Assembly (NCBI RefSeq): GCF_000346465.2
Contig: NC_034011.1
Span: 15,119,489-15,183,488, forward strand
Reading direction: 5' to 3'
Origin: Prunus persica
Taxonomy: Eukaryota; Streptophyta; Magnoliopsida; Rosales; Rosaceae
DNA length: 64,000 bases
The position numbers and the translations under genes are program-made. Below are positions 1-13,190 of this stretch, piece by piece. The stretch's first letter is position 1. Each line of letters opens with the position of its first letter. A model generated the notes under the pieces. It was not told the origin of the DNA and made no database searches. It was given only the letters and a program-made list of their open reading frames with translations.

Positions 1-78
1 TTTAAGTTTCCATTTTAAATATTTCTTATGTTTATCTATATATTGGGACCGTAATGCTTGAATTTTTCGTGTCATGTA

Positions 79-914
79 GGCAACATATGATCCACATCAA
101 GACTGCTTATCCAAATTTAGAAAGAGAACAAAGTGGCTGCAGGATAAGCACAATAGCACTTTCATCAATGGCTACGCTTCAAGGTATATGTTGTTGAATA
201 ACATATTTCTCTTTTAATTTTCTTCTTATTTCTATGTTAGATTGAATTAAGATTTGATTAATTTGCAGGTTCAAAGTGAACTTGAGGAAGACAATAATGG
301 CGTATCAGAAAATTTAAGGTGGCTAGCAGCTGGTCCAAACATGGCAGTGCCATTATATAGGAGCTATCTTATTAAAGGTATTAATTCAATATCAAGGCAC
401 AAGATGATGTGCGGACAACTCAAAATAGTGGAGTTTATTTACTTGCACATACCATGCAAGTTGCTAGTGCCAAGGATAAAAACCCAATTCTCTCAAATAT
501 GGGTTTCTATGGTGTCATTCAAGAAATTTGGGACCTTGACTACCAAAAGTTTACAATCCCAGTCTTTAGGTGTGATTGGATAGATAGTTCTGGTCTTGTA
601 GTCGACGAACTTGGATTTACCCTTGTAGATTTGAGTAAAATTGGACATAGGAATGACCAATTTGTTTTGGCTTCTCAAGTCAAACAAATATTTTTTGTTG
701 ACGACCCGATGCATCATGGTTGGTCGGTAGTGTTATCAATGCCTAATAGAGAATATAATGATGTTATTGGTGATGAAGTCTTAGGTGATGTGATAATTGA
801 GTGTGAGCCATTTACTAGAGGGATGCCAAATGTTGACACATTTGATGAACTGGTGGGTGAGTTAGGTGCTCAAAATATTCGAGGTGAGTGTGAAGATATA
901 TGGATTGAATGATG
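79..914 (+). pseudogene. CACTA (En/Spm) transposase, C-terminal remnant with DUF4216
   Basis: This is the end of a TNPD-like CACTA transposase gene whose 5' part lies outside the window. An exon at about 79-185 ends at a GT donor. A second exon starts after the AG at 267-268 and reads VQSELEEDNNGVSENLRWLA, which matches the region before DUF4216. From about 388 the frame changes and continues as TTQNSGV, then YGVIQEIWDLDYQKF and CDWID, the core of DUF4216, ending in a stop near 912. The switch of frame between about 378 and 388 implies a one-base indel, so the copy is dead. It belongs to the element whose subterminal repeats follow directly. The DUF4216 assignment is from family knowledge; no search was run. 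Confidence 0.82.
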
Positions 915-929
915 CTTATGTAATTGGCA

Positions 930-2563
930 GTGTATGACATTCATTTTATAATATATTGTAATGTGATTTCTTCACTTTCATTATACAGGTTTTGGCCACA
1001 AAACAATCAGTGCAAAAAATACTGGATCCAGATTACATCATTATATTCTGCATAAAAAACAACGTCTGTTCAAATAAAACACGACGTTATGGTGAACCAT
1101 TTATTCAGCATATTTACCGACGTCTTAAAGCAACGTAACAATGAAGAACCACGACGCTATTGTGAAGCAATTATCCAGGATATCACGTCGGGGAAGGATT
1201 AAGAACCGCCATGTAATTCAAAATAACACGACTCTAATCCCATAATAACGACGTCTAAAAAACGAGATATATAATCTGAACGTTAAAAAATACGACGTCA
1301 TCATACATTTTCCACGTCGCAAGTTCTTTTATAAACGAAGAGGAACGAAATGAATTCCGACGGAAATTCATTATAACCGCCGTCTAATAACAATTAAACG
1401 ACGTTATTTGTAATACGGCTCTCATCATAATCTACGCCGTCTATATGTTCTGTAATACGGCTCTCATTTATTTGGAACCGACGTTGTTTAGAAGTTCAAC
1501 GTCGTCTATATTATTAAGTGCGTCGTGAGTAATGAATACATATAAATACAACGTCGACTATATAAATGTATACGTCGTAAATAATGACACTGACAACTAT
1601 TTCCACGTCATCTTTTTTAGAAAAATCGAAGTGGAAAATTTATTTCACGACGGTTTTTTGTAAATAAGAGACGTAGTAGATTTCAATAACGTCGTCTTCT
1701 CATGTATTTAAAGACGTCATATTTTTTCTTGTCGGGTAAATTATATTTAACGGCGTAGTATTTTAGTTGTCGTCGTTGTATGTATATCTTGCGGCCTTGT
1801 TCTTTTAATATGTGTCATATTTTTCCTTTTTAACGACGGTGATTTTTTTGAGTTGGTCGTCTATTCTCATCCTCGACTATTTTCTAGAACTTTAGCAGAC
1901 TAAACACGTCTGTTTTTATTTTTTTCCGACGTTGTTTTATTTAACAACGTCTAATATTTATCGTCGTTGTTTGTTTCTGAAAATAGGACGTATAAATTTT
2001 GTAATACGACTCTCATATATTTGTAACCGACGTTGTTTAGTTTTTCAACGTCTACTCTATTAACATATACGTCGTAAATAATGACACTGACAACTATTTC
2101 CACGTCATCTTTTATCGAAAAATCGAAGTGGAAAATTAATTTTACGACGGTTGTTTTTATATATGCGACGTAGTAGGTATCAATAACGTCGTCTTCTAAT
2201 GTATTTAAAGACGTCATATTTTTTATTGTCGTGAAAATTATATTTAACGTCGTCGTATTTGTATTTTCGTCGTTGTATGTCTATCTTGCGGCCTTGTTCT
2301 GTTAATATGTGTCATATTTTTCCTTTTTAACGACGGTTTTTTTAGAGAGTTGGTCGTCTATTATCATCATCGATTGCTTTTTTTAGATCTTTTTGCAGTA
2401 CAAAGACGTCGTTTTGTATTTGTTGATGACGTTGTATATTTTAACAACGACGGTTATTTAGCGTCGTGGTTTATGAGGGAAAAGATGACGGTGGATTCCA
2501 CGACCATTGAAAAATCCAATACACGACGGTGATTTACCGTCGTCTTTTTGCTTTTTTGTAGTT
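930..2563 (+). repeat. CACTA subterminal repeat array and degraded 3' terminus
   Basis: About 1.6 kb without coding potential is packed with short copies of ACGACGT, GACGTC, ACGTCGT and ACGACGGT in both orientations. This is the typical subterminal region of CACTA elements, where the element's DNA-binding protein docks. Near the end ACGACGGT (2523-2530) and ACCGTCGT (2536-2543) form a hairpin. The sequence then runs into TTTTTTGTAGTT, a degraded form of the ...TAGTG terminus (reverse complement CACTACAAAA), so the element probably ends near 2563. The second element gene usually found downstream of the transposase is missing here, which suggests an internal deletion. Confidence 0.75.
1452..2400 (+). 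repeat. Direct duplication of about 0.5 kb inside the CACTA subterminal region
   Basis: The segment starting GTAATACGGCTCTCAT at 1452 recurs as GTAATACGACTCTCAT at 2001. The block beginning GTCGTAAATAATGACAC at 1574 recurs at 2071 (offset 497). The block with CGGCCTTGTTCT near 1791 recurs near 2288. The copies are clearly alike but carry scattered substitutions and small indels, including extra sequence in the first copy around 1490-1570. Confidence 0.85.
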
Positions 2564-2739
2564 GTGTGGATTTGGGTGAGGTTTTGGATTGTATCTGTTG
2601 GATTTGAGGATTGTTTTTTTGCATTACTTATCAGGGAAATCTCAATCTAAGACACTCCACTGCTCTATAGCAACAGCAACCAAACAAAGAACAAGAAGGG
2701 GGGAGAGAGAGGGGGAGAGAGAGAGTGACAGAGAGATAT

Positions 2740-2945
2740 GGAAAAATTATACTTCAGGTATTCGGTACGGTACAGTACTGACCGATACCAAATACCTAGT
2801 ACCGCTACCATATCATACTCCCTTGATACAGTACAGTATCATATCGAATATCTCCTCATCCCAAATGAAATGGTATGAAACCGGTTTGGTACGGTATGGT
2901 TAGTGTACGATTTCAGTATTTCAACTTTAAATGCCCAGCCCTACT
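2740..2945. mobile_element. Degenerate MITE-like repeat with GGTACGGTA core
   Basis: A short block rich in GGTACGGTA and TACAGTA motifs in both orientations ends in AAATGCCCAGCCCTAC. The last bases resemble the inverted terminus GGGCTGGGCA found in small hAT-type elements. The matching left terminus and a target-site duplication were not found, so family and limits are uncertain. A purine-rich GA tract (about 2695-2735) lies just before it. Confidence 0.4.
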
Positions 2946-5248
2946 TATAAGGGAATTAATCTTTCCCTTAAATGGAGAGATTGAGTCAATTAAGGATTTT
3001 AATGAGAATCAAATCCCTAATCGATGATGATATATCTATTTTCGATCTAAATAATTATACAAATAAATGAAGATAATTATTGACCTAAGAGATATATTTG
3101 TTCCCACAACTAACACATCACATGCACACCTCTTACACATCACATGTGCACAAATGAACAAGAAATTACAAACAACAATATTTCATTCGCACACTAAAAA
3201 ACAAGGAAATACAAAAAATTGTTCCAAAATTGCCTCGTCATCTGTGGAGTGAAATACCCTACTAACAAAGAGGACCTACAAGTCTTTTCATTTGATATGT
3301 ATGCCCATTTTAGTCTTTCAAAAAGTATGCAATTAGTTTGTATTTTAGGAGAAGAACTTGCATGTTATGGGGATAACGTTGTTTTGCTATCTCAATCTAA
3401 TCACGTTTCGTCATGTGGAATCCTTATCACGTATGGTAGGACGTGATTAATCAAGAATAATAGAACAATGCTATTCTTGTGACATACAATTTTTTTTTCT
3501 TCGTATTTTAGGGACTTTTTATCATTTCCCCTCGATAAAATCTTCCTGCGTTTCCTGACCAAAAAAAATAATATCTTCTAGCGTTTTGACCCCCCAAAAA
3601 AAAAAAACAAAAAAAAACAAAAAAAAACCCGAACGCAGCCTAAACTGGTACAAAAATAAGTTCAACCAGCGCATAAATCTTCTCGATGACAGTATAACCT
3701 TGCGACCAAACAGTGGGACCAAAGTGTAATGGTATAATTTCTAGGGTTTCAACATTTCGCTATAAAAGCTTGATACTCTGCTTCTTCTAAGCCCACGGTC
3801 CCGAACTCTTGAAATTTCAGAGATTTCTCTCCTTCGTCTTCCTTGCCTTTAATTTTCCGAGATGGCTTTCTATTATTCTTTTCTCTGAATTTTGATTGAT
3901 GAAAATGATGAAAGAGATGTGTAAGGGTGATGATCATTCGATTTCACGTGATCAAACAAATTCTCTTCGCTACGTTCTTTCTGATTCTTAAACTCCCACT
4001 GCCATTCGGCCCCCCATTTATTTAGAAATTTAAATTTATTTTGTCTAGTTTCTATTATTTCTCCTTTTTGTTTAATGTTGAATCTTCGAACTGGTTTTTG
4101 CAGAAATTGGTTAAATACAAATAAACACAATGCCCCGTTAATTACATTTATTTTTAAGCAACCACAGATTATAATGGTGTATTTGTAGTTTGATGTGAGG
4201 AGATGTTTGATTAAAACTGCAGATTGGGTTCTACTTCCTTCTCATGCAGGTTTTTTCTCTGCTTCAAAGTTCCTTTATTTTCTGCTTCCACTGAAAACTT
4301 GTGTTCCCAGATTGATGAACACAAAAGTACTCTAAACCTAGTTAATGAATTTGAAGCTAATCAAGTAATTATAATTTGGGTGGAAAATCACCATTATGGA
4401 CACCCCCAAATTGCCAATTTGTACCCTTTTTGAATCAATTTTACAAGTAATTGGGTTCTGATTGAGTGATGATGGGCCTATAATTTTATCTTAAGGGTCT
4501 TAAGAGCATGAGATTTTTCAACGACTTTGTAACCTGGAAAACCAGAGACTATTAATGCTAATAAGAGATAAAAACAGAGAGAAGAAACAACTTAACTCTT
4601 TGTTTAAGTCTGATGATTTGCTTGAACTAATTTGTTTTGATTTGTTGGAGCCTACCTGAATTAGCTCTTAAGACTCTTTTAAATGGATCATAAACTTATG
4701 GTTGGGGTCAAGGGGAAGATACTCAAAAAGTGATGCTTAAAGTTAAATACATCCCCATTCTTTCTCTGAAATATGAAGTCTTGAAATTTCGATTCAACTG
4801 TATATTTCGTTGGAAATGGGACTCGTATAACCGCGTTACGAAGCTCAGATTTCTGCAGATGAATCGATATGAACAGTCTGATTTAAATCATATACAGAAT
4901 CATAGACGGAACTAAAAGTGTAGAATTTTCAGTTTATTGACTTTTTTCTTTCTAAGATTACTTTTCTTTTTAGGTTTTGGTTGTTTGATAATTTAGTCCA
5001 ACACTAATAATAGAATGAAATATTTTACTGCTCATGGAAGGAGAATTATTGATAGAAGTCAATGGCTTTTTTGTTTCACCAGCCAACTTGTCAAACACAT
5101 TGCTGCTTTTGAGGATCTGTGGATCGTTTGTCAATTTTTGAGGCGATCGGTTGACTTCCAAAGTTAAACATACGATATCCTGATACAGCATGTCTAGCTA
5201 AGCCTACGCATATAGCAAAACAGCTCTTTTTTGCAAATTTGTAAGGAG
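2946..5248. other. AT-rich intergenic region upstream of the receptor kinase
   Basis: No convincing gene was found. Small open frames lack recognisable domains. An A-rich, C-interrupted tract lies at about 3587-3630. The last few hundred bases before 5249 should hold the promoter and 5' leader of the kinase gene, but no distinct TATA box could be assigned with confidence. Confidence 0.5.
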
Positions 5249-7657
5249 ATGAAATTCACTTGCAGGAACAACTTTATTTATAAGCCTGTTCTGCTTCTGT
5301 TATGTTTAACCTTCGATGCTTGTATCTCCATGGCGACTCATGTTATCTCCGCAGGCCAGTCTCTTTCTGGGAACCAGACAATTACCTCTCCAAGTGGCAT
5401 TTTTGAGCTGGGTTTCTTCACACCAGGTAACTCTCAAAACTATTATATTGGGATATGGTACAAAAAACTATCCCCTCAAACAGTGGTTTGGGTGGCAAAC
5501 AGAAACCAACCTGTTTCTGATACATCGTCTTCAACATTGCAACTCTTCCAAAATGGAAACTTAACCCTACTGGTCCAATCCAAAACTGAAATTTGGTCAA
5601 CTCATTCTATGTCAACGGTTTCTCATTCCACCGTAGCAATGCTACTTGACAATGGGAACTTTGTCATAACAGATGCATTTAATTCATCTGTTGTTATATG
5701 GCAGAGTTTTGATCACCCAACTGATACTTGGCTTCCAGGAGGGAAGCTTGGACATAATAAGCTTACGAAAGAAAAACTAAGTCTTACTCCATGGAGAAAC
5801 CCACAAAATCCAGCACCTGGCCTCTTTTCTTTTGAGCTAGAACAAAATGGAACAAGTTTTTGGTTATTTTGGAATGGTTCTAAAACTTATTGGACCAGTG
5901 GATATTGGACAGGGAAAATCTTTAGCCTTGTTCCGGAAACAGCTGCAAATGATTATATTGCAAGTTTCACTTTTGCTTCAAATGAAAATGGAAGCTATTT
6001 CACTTATGCTTCAGCATATAACGATACCTTCATCAGATTCATGCTAGAAATTACTGGTCAAATCAAGTTTTATGTCTGGGGGAAGGGCTTCACACAATGG
6101 ACTCTAATCTGGATGCGACCAAATGAGCAATGCGATGCTTATGCTACCTGTGGTGCTTTTAGTATCTGCAACCAGCAGAATGCTTCTCTTTGTGGTTGCC
6201 TGCCTGGATTTGAACCCAAAGTCCCGAAAGTTTGGAAATTAAAAGATCACTCAAATGGCTGTCTGAGGAAAACTCCTTTACAGTGCAATGATGTCCGAAA
6301 TTCCACATTTCTGGTGATACATGATGTTCTCCATCCTGTGAATTCTGAGTCGTTGACAGTTGAGAACATTGAAAAATGTAGATTAGCATGTTTAAGAAAT
6401 TGTTCGTGCACTGCTTTTGCTTATGATAATCAGTGTCTGATTTGGAAAGGAGATCTGCTCAATGTAAAGCTACTACCATCTGAAGGTAAGGTAGGAAAAG
6501 ATTGGCATCTCCGAGTTGCAGCATCTGACAATGAGTATCAAAAGATAGGGTCTACCAGTAAGATAAAGAGGAAGACTGCTTGGATTGTAATTGGAGTACT
6601 TTTAGGTTTCACCTTTATCTTGACAATTGTCATGATATTAGTCAGAAGGAGACAGTCAGCAGGGGCATTGGAGACAGTTGATGATTATTTAGTGTTGTTC
6701 AAGTATAGAGATTTAAGAAGAGCAACAAAGAACTTCTCAGAAAAACTTGGGGAAGGAGCTTTTGGTTCTGTCTTCAAGGGGGTATTGCCTGATTCAACTG
6801 CCATAGCAGTGAAGGAACTTAAAAGTCTGAACCAGGGAGAGAAGCAATTCCGCAATGAAGTGAGAACTATTGGTTCAATCCAACACATTAACCTTGTTCG
6901 TCTCTGGGGATTTTGTGCAGAAGCTTCGAAAAGAATTTTAGTCTATGATTACATGCCGAATGGTTCTCTTCAATCTCTCTTGTTTCAAAAGAATCCGATA
7001 ATCCTAGATTGGAAGGCCAGATATAATATTGCAATCGGCACTGCCAGAGGATTGGCTTATCTCCATGAGGATTGTAGAGAGCGTATCATACACTGTGACA
7101 TTAAGCCTGAGAACATTTTGTTGGATGCAGAATACAGCCCAAAACTGGGAGATTTTGGTCTCGCAAAACTCATAGGCAGACAAAATAGCCGGGTTCTAAC
7201 AACCATGAGAGGAACTGTAGGCTATCTAGCACCAGAATGGTTTTCAGGTGAAGCCATCACACCCAAAGCTGATGTCTTTAGCTATGGCATGTTGCTGATT
7301 GAGATTATATCAGGAAGAAGAAATAGACAAGGGTTAGATGAGGGATTAGAGAGTTTCTTTCCAATCCAGGTTACAAATATAGTAACCAAAGGAGAAGATG
7401 TTGTTACCTTGTTAGATTACAAATTGGAAGGGCAAGCAGACAAGGATGAACTCACCCGGGCATGCAAAGTCGCTTGTTGGTGCATTCAAGATGATGAGAA
7501 GGATAGGCCAAAAATGAGGGAGGTTGTTCAAATTCTTCAGGGAGTATCAGATGTTGGTATACCTCCAATCCCACAGTTCCTCCAGCGCCTTAATGAGAAT
7601 CCAATAGAAGCCACCAGTAGCCAGGAGACAATTTGCACTTCAAATTCATCAGCATGA
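5249..7657 (+). CDS. G-type lectin S-receptor-like serine/threonine protein kinase
   Basis: This is an intact, intronless gene for an 802-residue plasma-membrane receptor kinase of the At2g19130-like S-domain group. Numbering starts at the ATG at 5249; the frame opens 18 bases earlier only through a TTG. Domains in order: signal peptide (about 1-28), bulb-type lectin with WVANRNQPVSD (about 30-150), S-locus glycoprotein region and EGF-like cysteines CDAYATCGAF (about 200-320), PAN/apple domain with CLRNCSCTAFAY (about 335-415), a membrane span at about 445-465, then the kinase. The kinase keeps GEGAFGSV (501-508), the VAIK-type lysine in IAVKEL (522), catalytic HCDIKPEN (615-622), DFG (635-637) and APEW (661-664). 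HCD instead of HRD makes it a non-RD kinase, a class common among immune receptors. Ligand unknown. A broken tandem paralog follows. Confidence 0.95.
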   Translation: MKFTCRNNFIYKPVLLLLCLTFDACISMATHVISAGQSLSGNQTITSPSGIFELGFFTPGNSQNYYIGIWYKKLSPQTVVWVANRNQPVSDTSSSTLQLFQNGNLTLLVQSKTEIWSTHSMSTVSHSTVAMLLDNGNFVITDAFNSSVVIWQSFDHPTDTWLPGGKLGHNKLTKEKLSLTPWRNPQNPAPGLFSFELEQNGTSFWLFWNGSKTYWTSGYWTGKIFSLVPETAANDYIASFTFASNENGSYFTYASAYNDTFIRFMLEITGQIKFYVWGKGFTQWTLIWMRPNEQCDAYATCGAFSICNQQNASLCGCLPGFEPKVPKVWKLKDHSNGCLRKTPLQCNDVRNSTFLVIHDVLHPVNSESLTVENIEKCRLACLRNCSCTAFAYDNQCLIWKGDLLNVKLLPSEGKVGKDWHLRVAASDNEYQKIGSTSKIKRKTAWIVIGVLLGFTFILTIVMILVRRRQSAGALETVDDYLVLFKYRDLRRATKNFSEKLGEGAFGSVFKGVLPDSTAIAVKELKSLNQGEKQFRNEVRTIGSIQHINLVRLWGFCAEASKRILVYDYMPNGSLQSLLFQKNPIILDWKARYNIAIGTARGLAYLHEDCRERIIHCDIKPENILLDAEYSPKLGDFGLAKLIGRQNSRVLTTMRGTVGYLAPEWFSGEAITPKADVFSYGMLLIEIISGRRNRQGLDEGLESFFPIQVTNIVTKGEDVVTLLDYKLEGQADKDELTRACKVACWCIQDDEKDRPKMREVVQILQGVSDVGIPPIPQFLQRLNENPIEATSSQETICTSNSSA

Positions 7658-8000
7658 TCTGATGTCTTTTCTGCATTCAATCTAAAATCAGCAACTGTTA
7701 TGTGGAAAATTAATAAGAATGCCCCTTTGGCCCTTTGGGAAAGTTCAAACCAGTAACCTCCGTACCTCCTCACGTTTTTATTCACACCAGCTACAGAAGA
7801 TGTGTATCATAACATTAATTTTCTCAACCTCTAATCTCTATTGCCAGTAAATAAATTATAATGAGGAACACTGGCACTGAGAGCTTTTGTATTAAGCATC
7901 TGGAGAATCCTCTTTCTCTGATGAGGTTCACTTGATTTAGAGTATGTCTATTATTCAGTACTAGTTTGGATCAGTAGCTAGCTTCTTTTTGTTTTTTTGT

Positions 8001-8187
8001 ATCTTTTAATTCTTGGTTTCATAAACTCTATGACTATCAATTCTTGGTTTCATAAACTTCATTGAAACTATATTGAAACTATCTTTTAATTCTTGGTTTC
8101 ATAAACTCTATGACTATCAAGTTAAATGCTGCACGGATTTACTGATTACACCTTGAAATTGAAAACTTCATTGAAACTATATTGAAA
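8001..8187 (+). repeat. 80-bp tandem repeat between the kinase paralogs
   Basis: A 40-bp string beginning ATCTTTTAATTCTTGG occurs at 8001-8040 and again, identical by eye, at 8081-8120. A second motif, CTTCATTGAAACTATATTGAAA, is at 8058-8079 and 8166-8187. The rest of the 7658-8810 spacer contains no recognisable gene; it should hold the 3' end of the first kinase gene and the former promoter of the second. Confidence 0.85.
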
Positions 8188-11100
8188 AGGACAGAAGAGG
8201 ATGCAATTTTTCACTATAGCTTGTAACCAGACTATGAGTCTTCTGAAGTCATATACTATTTTTTGTGTATTGATTGAAAAATATAAAAAAGAAACAAGAA
8301 AACATGGCCGTCCAGAAGGGAAAAGACACTGGATCTTTCATTCACCCATGCTTTTGCTCTGTCTTCCTCAGTTTTTAACCTTCACACTTGTGATTAATCT
8401 AAATTCCAACTCAACCCAACTTCTTTTAAAGATTCCTTGTTGAAATTCTTTGCTTAGAGATAATTCAATGCAGCCACCTTCTTAGGATCACAGATTGATG
8501 TTTAAGTTATATATATATGCATCCCCATTCTGCCATGTGAAGTGAGTGATGCTTGAGTTAGATCCAGCTCTCAATAATAATAGTTCATTTTCAGAAGACA
8601 GAGAGCTCAGTTGCAACTTCCCCACACATGGCTCAACAATCCATTTCATTATAAATTGAATTATATTGAAATTCTACAGAGGCTTTTGGTAATAGAGTAA
8701 TATCTAGCTTTGCTGGCAACTGTGAAGGGAACAAAAAACAGAATAAGTCCAGAGCTTTGATATCACCAAGCTTAATTAGCGCAAATCTTTGTTTGCAAGT
8801 CTATGAAAAGATGGATATCATCAGTAAGAACCACTTTATTTCTCAGTCAATTTTGCTTCTACTATGTTGTACCTTCGGCGAGTATATATCTATGGCGTCT
8901 AGCATCTTCTCCCCAGGCCAATCTCTTTCAGGAAACCAGACAATCACCTCTACAGGTGGCATATTTGAGCTGGGTTTCTTCACACCAGGTAACTCTCAAA
9001 ACTATTACATAAGCATATGGTACAAAAATCTACCACATCAAAAAGTAGTTTGGGTGGCTAACAGAAATCAGCCTGTTTCTGACCCAATTTCTTCAACATT
9101 GGAACTCCATGCTAATGGAAACTTAATCTTACATTACATGGATTGTCCAAACTTCCAATATGGCCCACTAATTCAACATCAGAGATTGCTAATTCCACTA
9201 TAGGAATGCTTCTCGATAGTGGGAATTTTGTTCTAAGAGATGCATCTGATCCATCCGCGTAAGTTTTGATTTCCCAACAGACACTTGGCTGCCGGTTGCA
9301 AGGCTTGGATATAATAAGCTTACCAAGGAAAAACTATTTCTTATGCCATGGAGAACTTCAAGTGATCCAGCACCTGGCCTCTTCTATTTAGAGCTACAAC
9401 AAAATGGAACAAGTTTTTGGTTACTCTGGAATGGTTCTGAAACTTATTGGACCAGTGGATATTGGACAGGGAAACTCTTCAGCCTTGTTCCAGAAATGGC
9501 GAAGAATGATTATATTTCAAATTTTACTTTTGCTTCAAATGAGAATGGAAGTTATTTTACTTATGCTGATGCCTCTTCAAATACCTTTATCAGGATTATG
9601 CTAGAAATCACTGGTCAGCTCAAGTTATTCATCAGGGGGAAGGAGTTCGCACAATGGACTTTGACCTGGATGCCGCCACTAACAATGTGACGTTTATGGT
9701 TCATGTGGTGCTTTTTGCATCTGCAACCAGAAGAATGTGTCTCTTTGTGGCTGTCTGCAAGGATTTGAACCCCAAGTCCCAAAAGATTGGAAATTACAAG
9801 ATCACAAATGGCTGTGTGAGGAAATCTCCTTTACAATGCAATGATGTGAGAAATTCCTCAATTCCTATAATGCATGATGTTCTCAATCCTATGCTTCTGA
9901 GTCTTCGACAGTTAAGAATGTTGATGAATGTAAATTAGCGTGCTTAAGAAATTGCTCATGCACTGCTTTTGCTTATGATTATCAGTGTCTGATTTGGAAA
10001 GGAGACCTATTCAATCTAAAGCAACTAGCATCTGCAGGAAAAAGAGGCCAGGATTGGCATGTCCGAGTTGCAGGATCTGAGAAGGATCAAATTATATATT
10101 CTGCAAATAAGAAAAAGAGAGAGACTGCTTGGATTGTTATTGGAGTACTTGCAGGGTTATTCTTTGTCTTGAGCGTTGTCATGGTCATGTTCAGAAGGAA
10201 ACAGTCAGTAGGAGCATTGGACACAGTTGAGGATTCTCTCGTGCTGTTCAAGTATAGAGATTTAAAAAAAGCAACAAAGAATTTCTCTGAAAAACTTGGA
10301 GAAAGAGGTTTTGGTTCCGTTTTCAAGGGTATATTGGCTGATTCAACTGCCATAGCAGTGAAAGAACTTAAATGTCTGCAGCAGGTGGAGAAACAATTTC
10401 ACGCTGAAGTGAGAACTATCGGTGCAATCCAACACATCGATCTTGTTCGCCTCCAGGGATTTTGTGCAGAAGCTTCAAAAAGACTTCTAGTTTATGAGTA
10501 CATGCCAAATGGTTCTTTACACTCCCTCTTGCTTCCGAAGAACCCACTAATCTTAGATTGGAAAGCTAGATATCATATTGCAATAGGGACTGCAAAAGGA
10601 TTGGCTTACCTCCATGAGGAGTGCAGAGACTGCATCATACACTGACATCAACCCTGATAACATTTTGTTGGATGCAGAATACAACCCGAAACTTGGGAGA
10701 TTTTGATCTTGCAAAGCTGATAGACGGAAACTGCAGCCGAGTTTTGACAACCATGCGAGGAACGCCAGGCTATCTTGCACCAGAATGGTTTTCAGGCGAA
10801 GCCATCACTCCAAAAGCTGACGTTTTTAGCTATGGAATGTTGCTGATTGAGGTTATATCAGGAAGGAGAAACAGAGATGGGTTCGATGACGGGATATAAA
10901 ACTACCTTCCTATCCGGGTTGCAAATTGTTGGGCCTAAAAATTGTGCGAAGCCCAGCCCATTTTTGAAACCCACAAGACATAAGCACAACTTGAGCTTGA
11001 TTTTGAGCAGCCCAAAATGGAGAAAGCCCAGAATTTATTAAACCCATGATAAATAAACAGTCTCAAGTTTTGGAAAATAGAGAGGGCAGCCCAACCAAAA

Positions 11101-13190
11101 CATCATAGGCCCATATCTTTTTGCAAATTGGCAGAGGTTTAGAATAGCACAGAGAATAAACGAATCCATGAAATTGCCAAGATTAAAATTGGTAAAATTC
11201 ATCACCAAGCAAATCAAATCTCTAAAAGAAATCGAATGGGGCCCAGCTTCTAAAATTCTCACCATTTTGATCTCCAGCCCAGAGTACAGTCAGCAGATCT
11301 TTTTGGAAAGTCTATTCTCAGAACCCATGTGACTACCTGACTTTGAAAAATCAACAATTTCAACTATCACAAAAGAGGTGATAGGGAATTAATGAAGGCA
11401 GGTCATTACAGGAAGACTTCTTTGAAACTCTGCAGCCAAAAGATCAAAATCCGTTTTCTATATTCTGAAAAATTATACTCCGGAGCAGGTGCCATTTCCA
11501 AGGGATAAGTAGGCTATATTTTCTAAAGAGATAAGTAGGGAGCAGGGAGTTGTTCATCTAGAAAAACAAACTGACCATCATGGCAGATTGTGTCATTTTC
11601 TCTTTATAAGGAACAAACAGGGAACAAAGAAGAGCTGGTTCTTCTTTCAGGAAAAGCAAGGAAAAGACCTCCATGGAAGCTAATTGTTGACAGCCCTTCT
11701 CTGTTAGAATAGTAGCTTCCTTCTCTTATGACATTAAGAAAAGAAAAAAGATCTTTTAAGAAGATTTGCTGCCCATTATTAAAAGATTAGAAATCTCACT
11801 CCAACATTTTCTATAAATATGAGAGGAGATGAACAGATCAAGGACAGAAAAAAAAAACCAATCAAAAACAAAAACTCAAAATGATCACTTGATCTTAAAA
11901 GCCTTCAAAACACTAAAGCAACCAAAAGCTCATTGAGCCACAAGAAACAAGTCAGCTATAATCCAGAATCTCTAACTTCAGTTCAGTTTCAGAGAAATAG
12001 TCATTCAAAACGATATTTCTCTCATTACGAATTTGGTTCAGCATAAGCCAAATCAATTAGAGTTCGGGTTTTACAAATATGAAAACCTCAACAAATTTAT
12101 GGAGAGCCCTGATCAAGCAGAACAAGTACTAAAGTGCAGTTCCAGTTCAGCAATCATCAAATCCAGCCACTTTTACCCTTGCCATACTGAAGAAGTTCCA
12201 ATTCTGCCGGTGCAAAAAGCCTTCCAGGGCTTGACATAGATTAAAGCTCTGCCACACTCGAACGTTAGTATCGATTTATAGCTGAAACTTGACAGTTGAA
12301 GGTGTTGATAGTCCAATCTAGCACAAAAACATCCAATCCAGCCCGAATCAAAAGTAGCTGTCCAAGCAGAAATTGAAGTCCAAAGTTTGTTTTATCTTTT
12401 TAAAGTTGGTCTTCCCTTTTGAGCTTTGTAAAAGGCAGTTCTGCTTGAAAACAGTTCACTTTCTTATCATTTATTCTGTCCAAAACTACCAGTTTTGTAC
12501 TGTGAAAAAAAGTCATCACCAGTCTGAGGCAAGAAAAGAACTTACTTGGGAGATATTACTCACCCAAATTCACAATCACTTGTTTAGAAATCAGTAGCTT
12601 GGAGCGCAAGTTATCTATTTTAAAGAAGTTTGCTAGGGTTTTTATTGCTAGTAGTCACTAGTAAAAAAAAACCGCTTGCGCGACCAAAAACTATTCGTCG
12701 CTCAATGTTACTTTGAGCGACCAAACGACAAAACTTTGTCTCTCAAAGTCTTGCGCGACCAAACTTTGCACGACAACAATACTTTGTCGCTCAAAGTCTT
12801 GAGCAACTAAACTTTACGCGATGAAAAATAATTCATCGCTCAAAGTGACTTTGCGTGACGAAACAATAAACTTCGTTGCACAAAGTCTTTAGCGATGAAG
12901 TGTGTTTCGTCGCGCAAAGTCTTTACAAAAATAAATAAAATAAAAATTTTATTTTTTAAAATCTATGCATGACGTAATCCAAACATTTCGCCGCCTAAAC
13001 TAATTTATTTTTGTTTTTTATTTTGTATGCATAACACTTAAGAAATTAAACGGTATATATATTTATTAAGTAGCTTTAAATTTATTATTTTAGTTCGGAT
13101 CGGATTTTTATTAGAAAAATATATTATTGTAGTTCGGATTGGGTTTTTGTTGGAAAATATATTTTTTAAATTGATGATCGAATTAGATAT

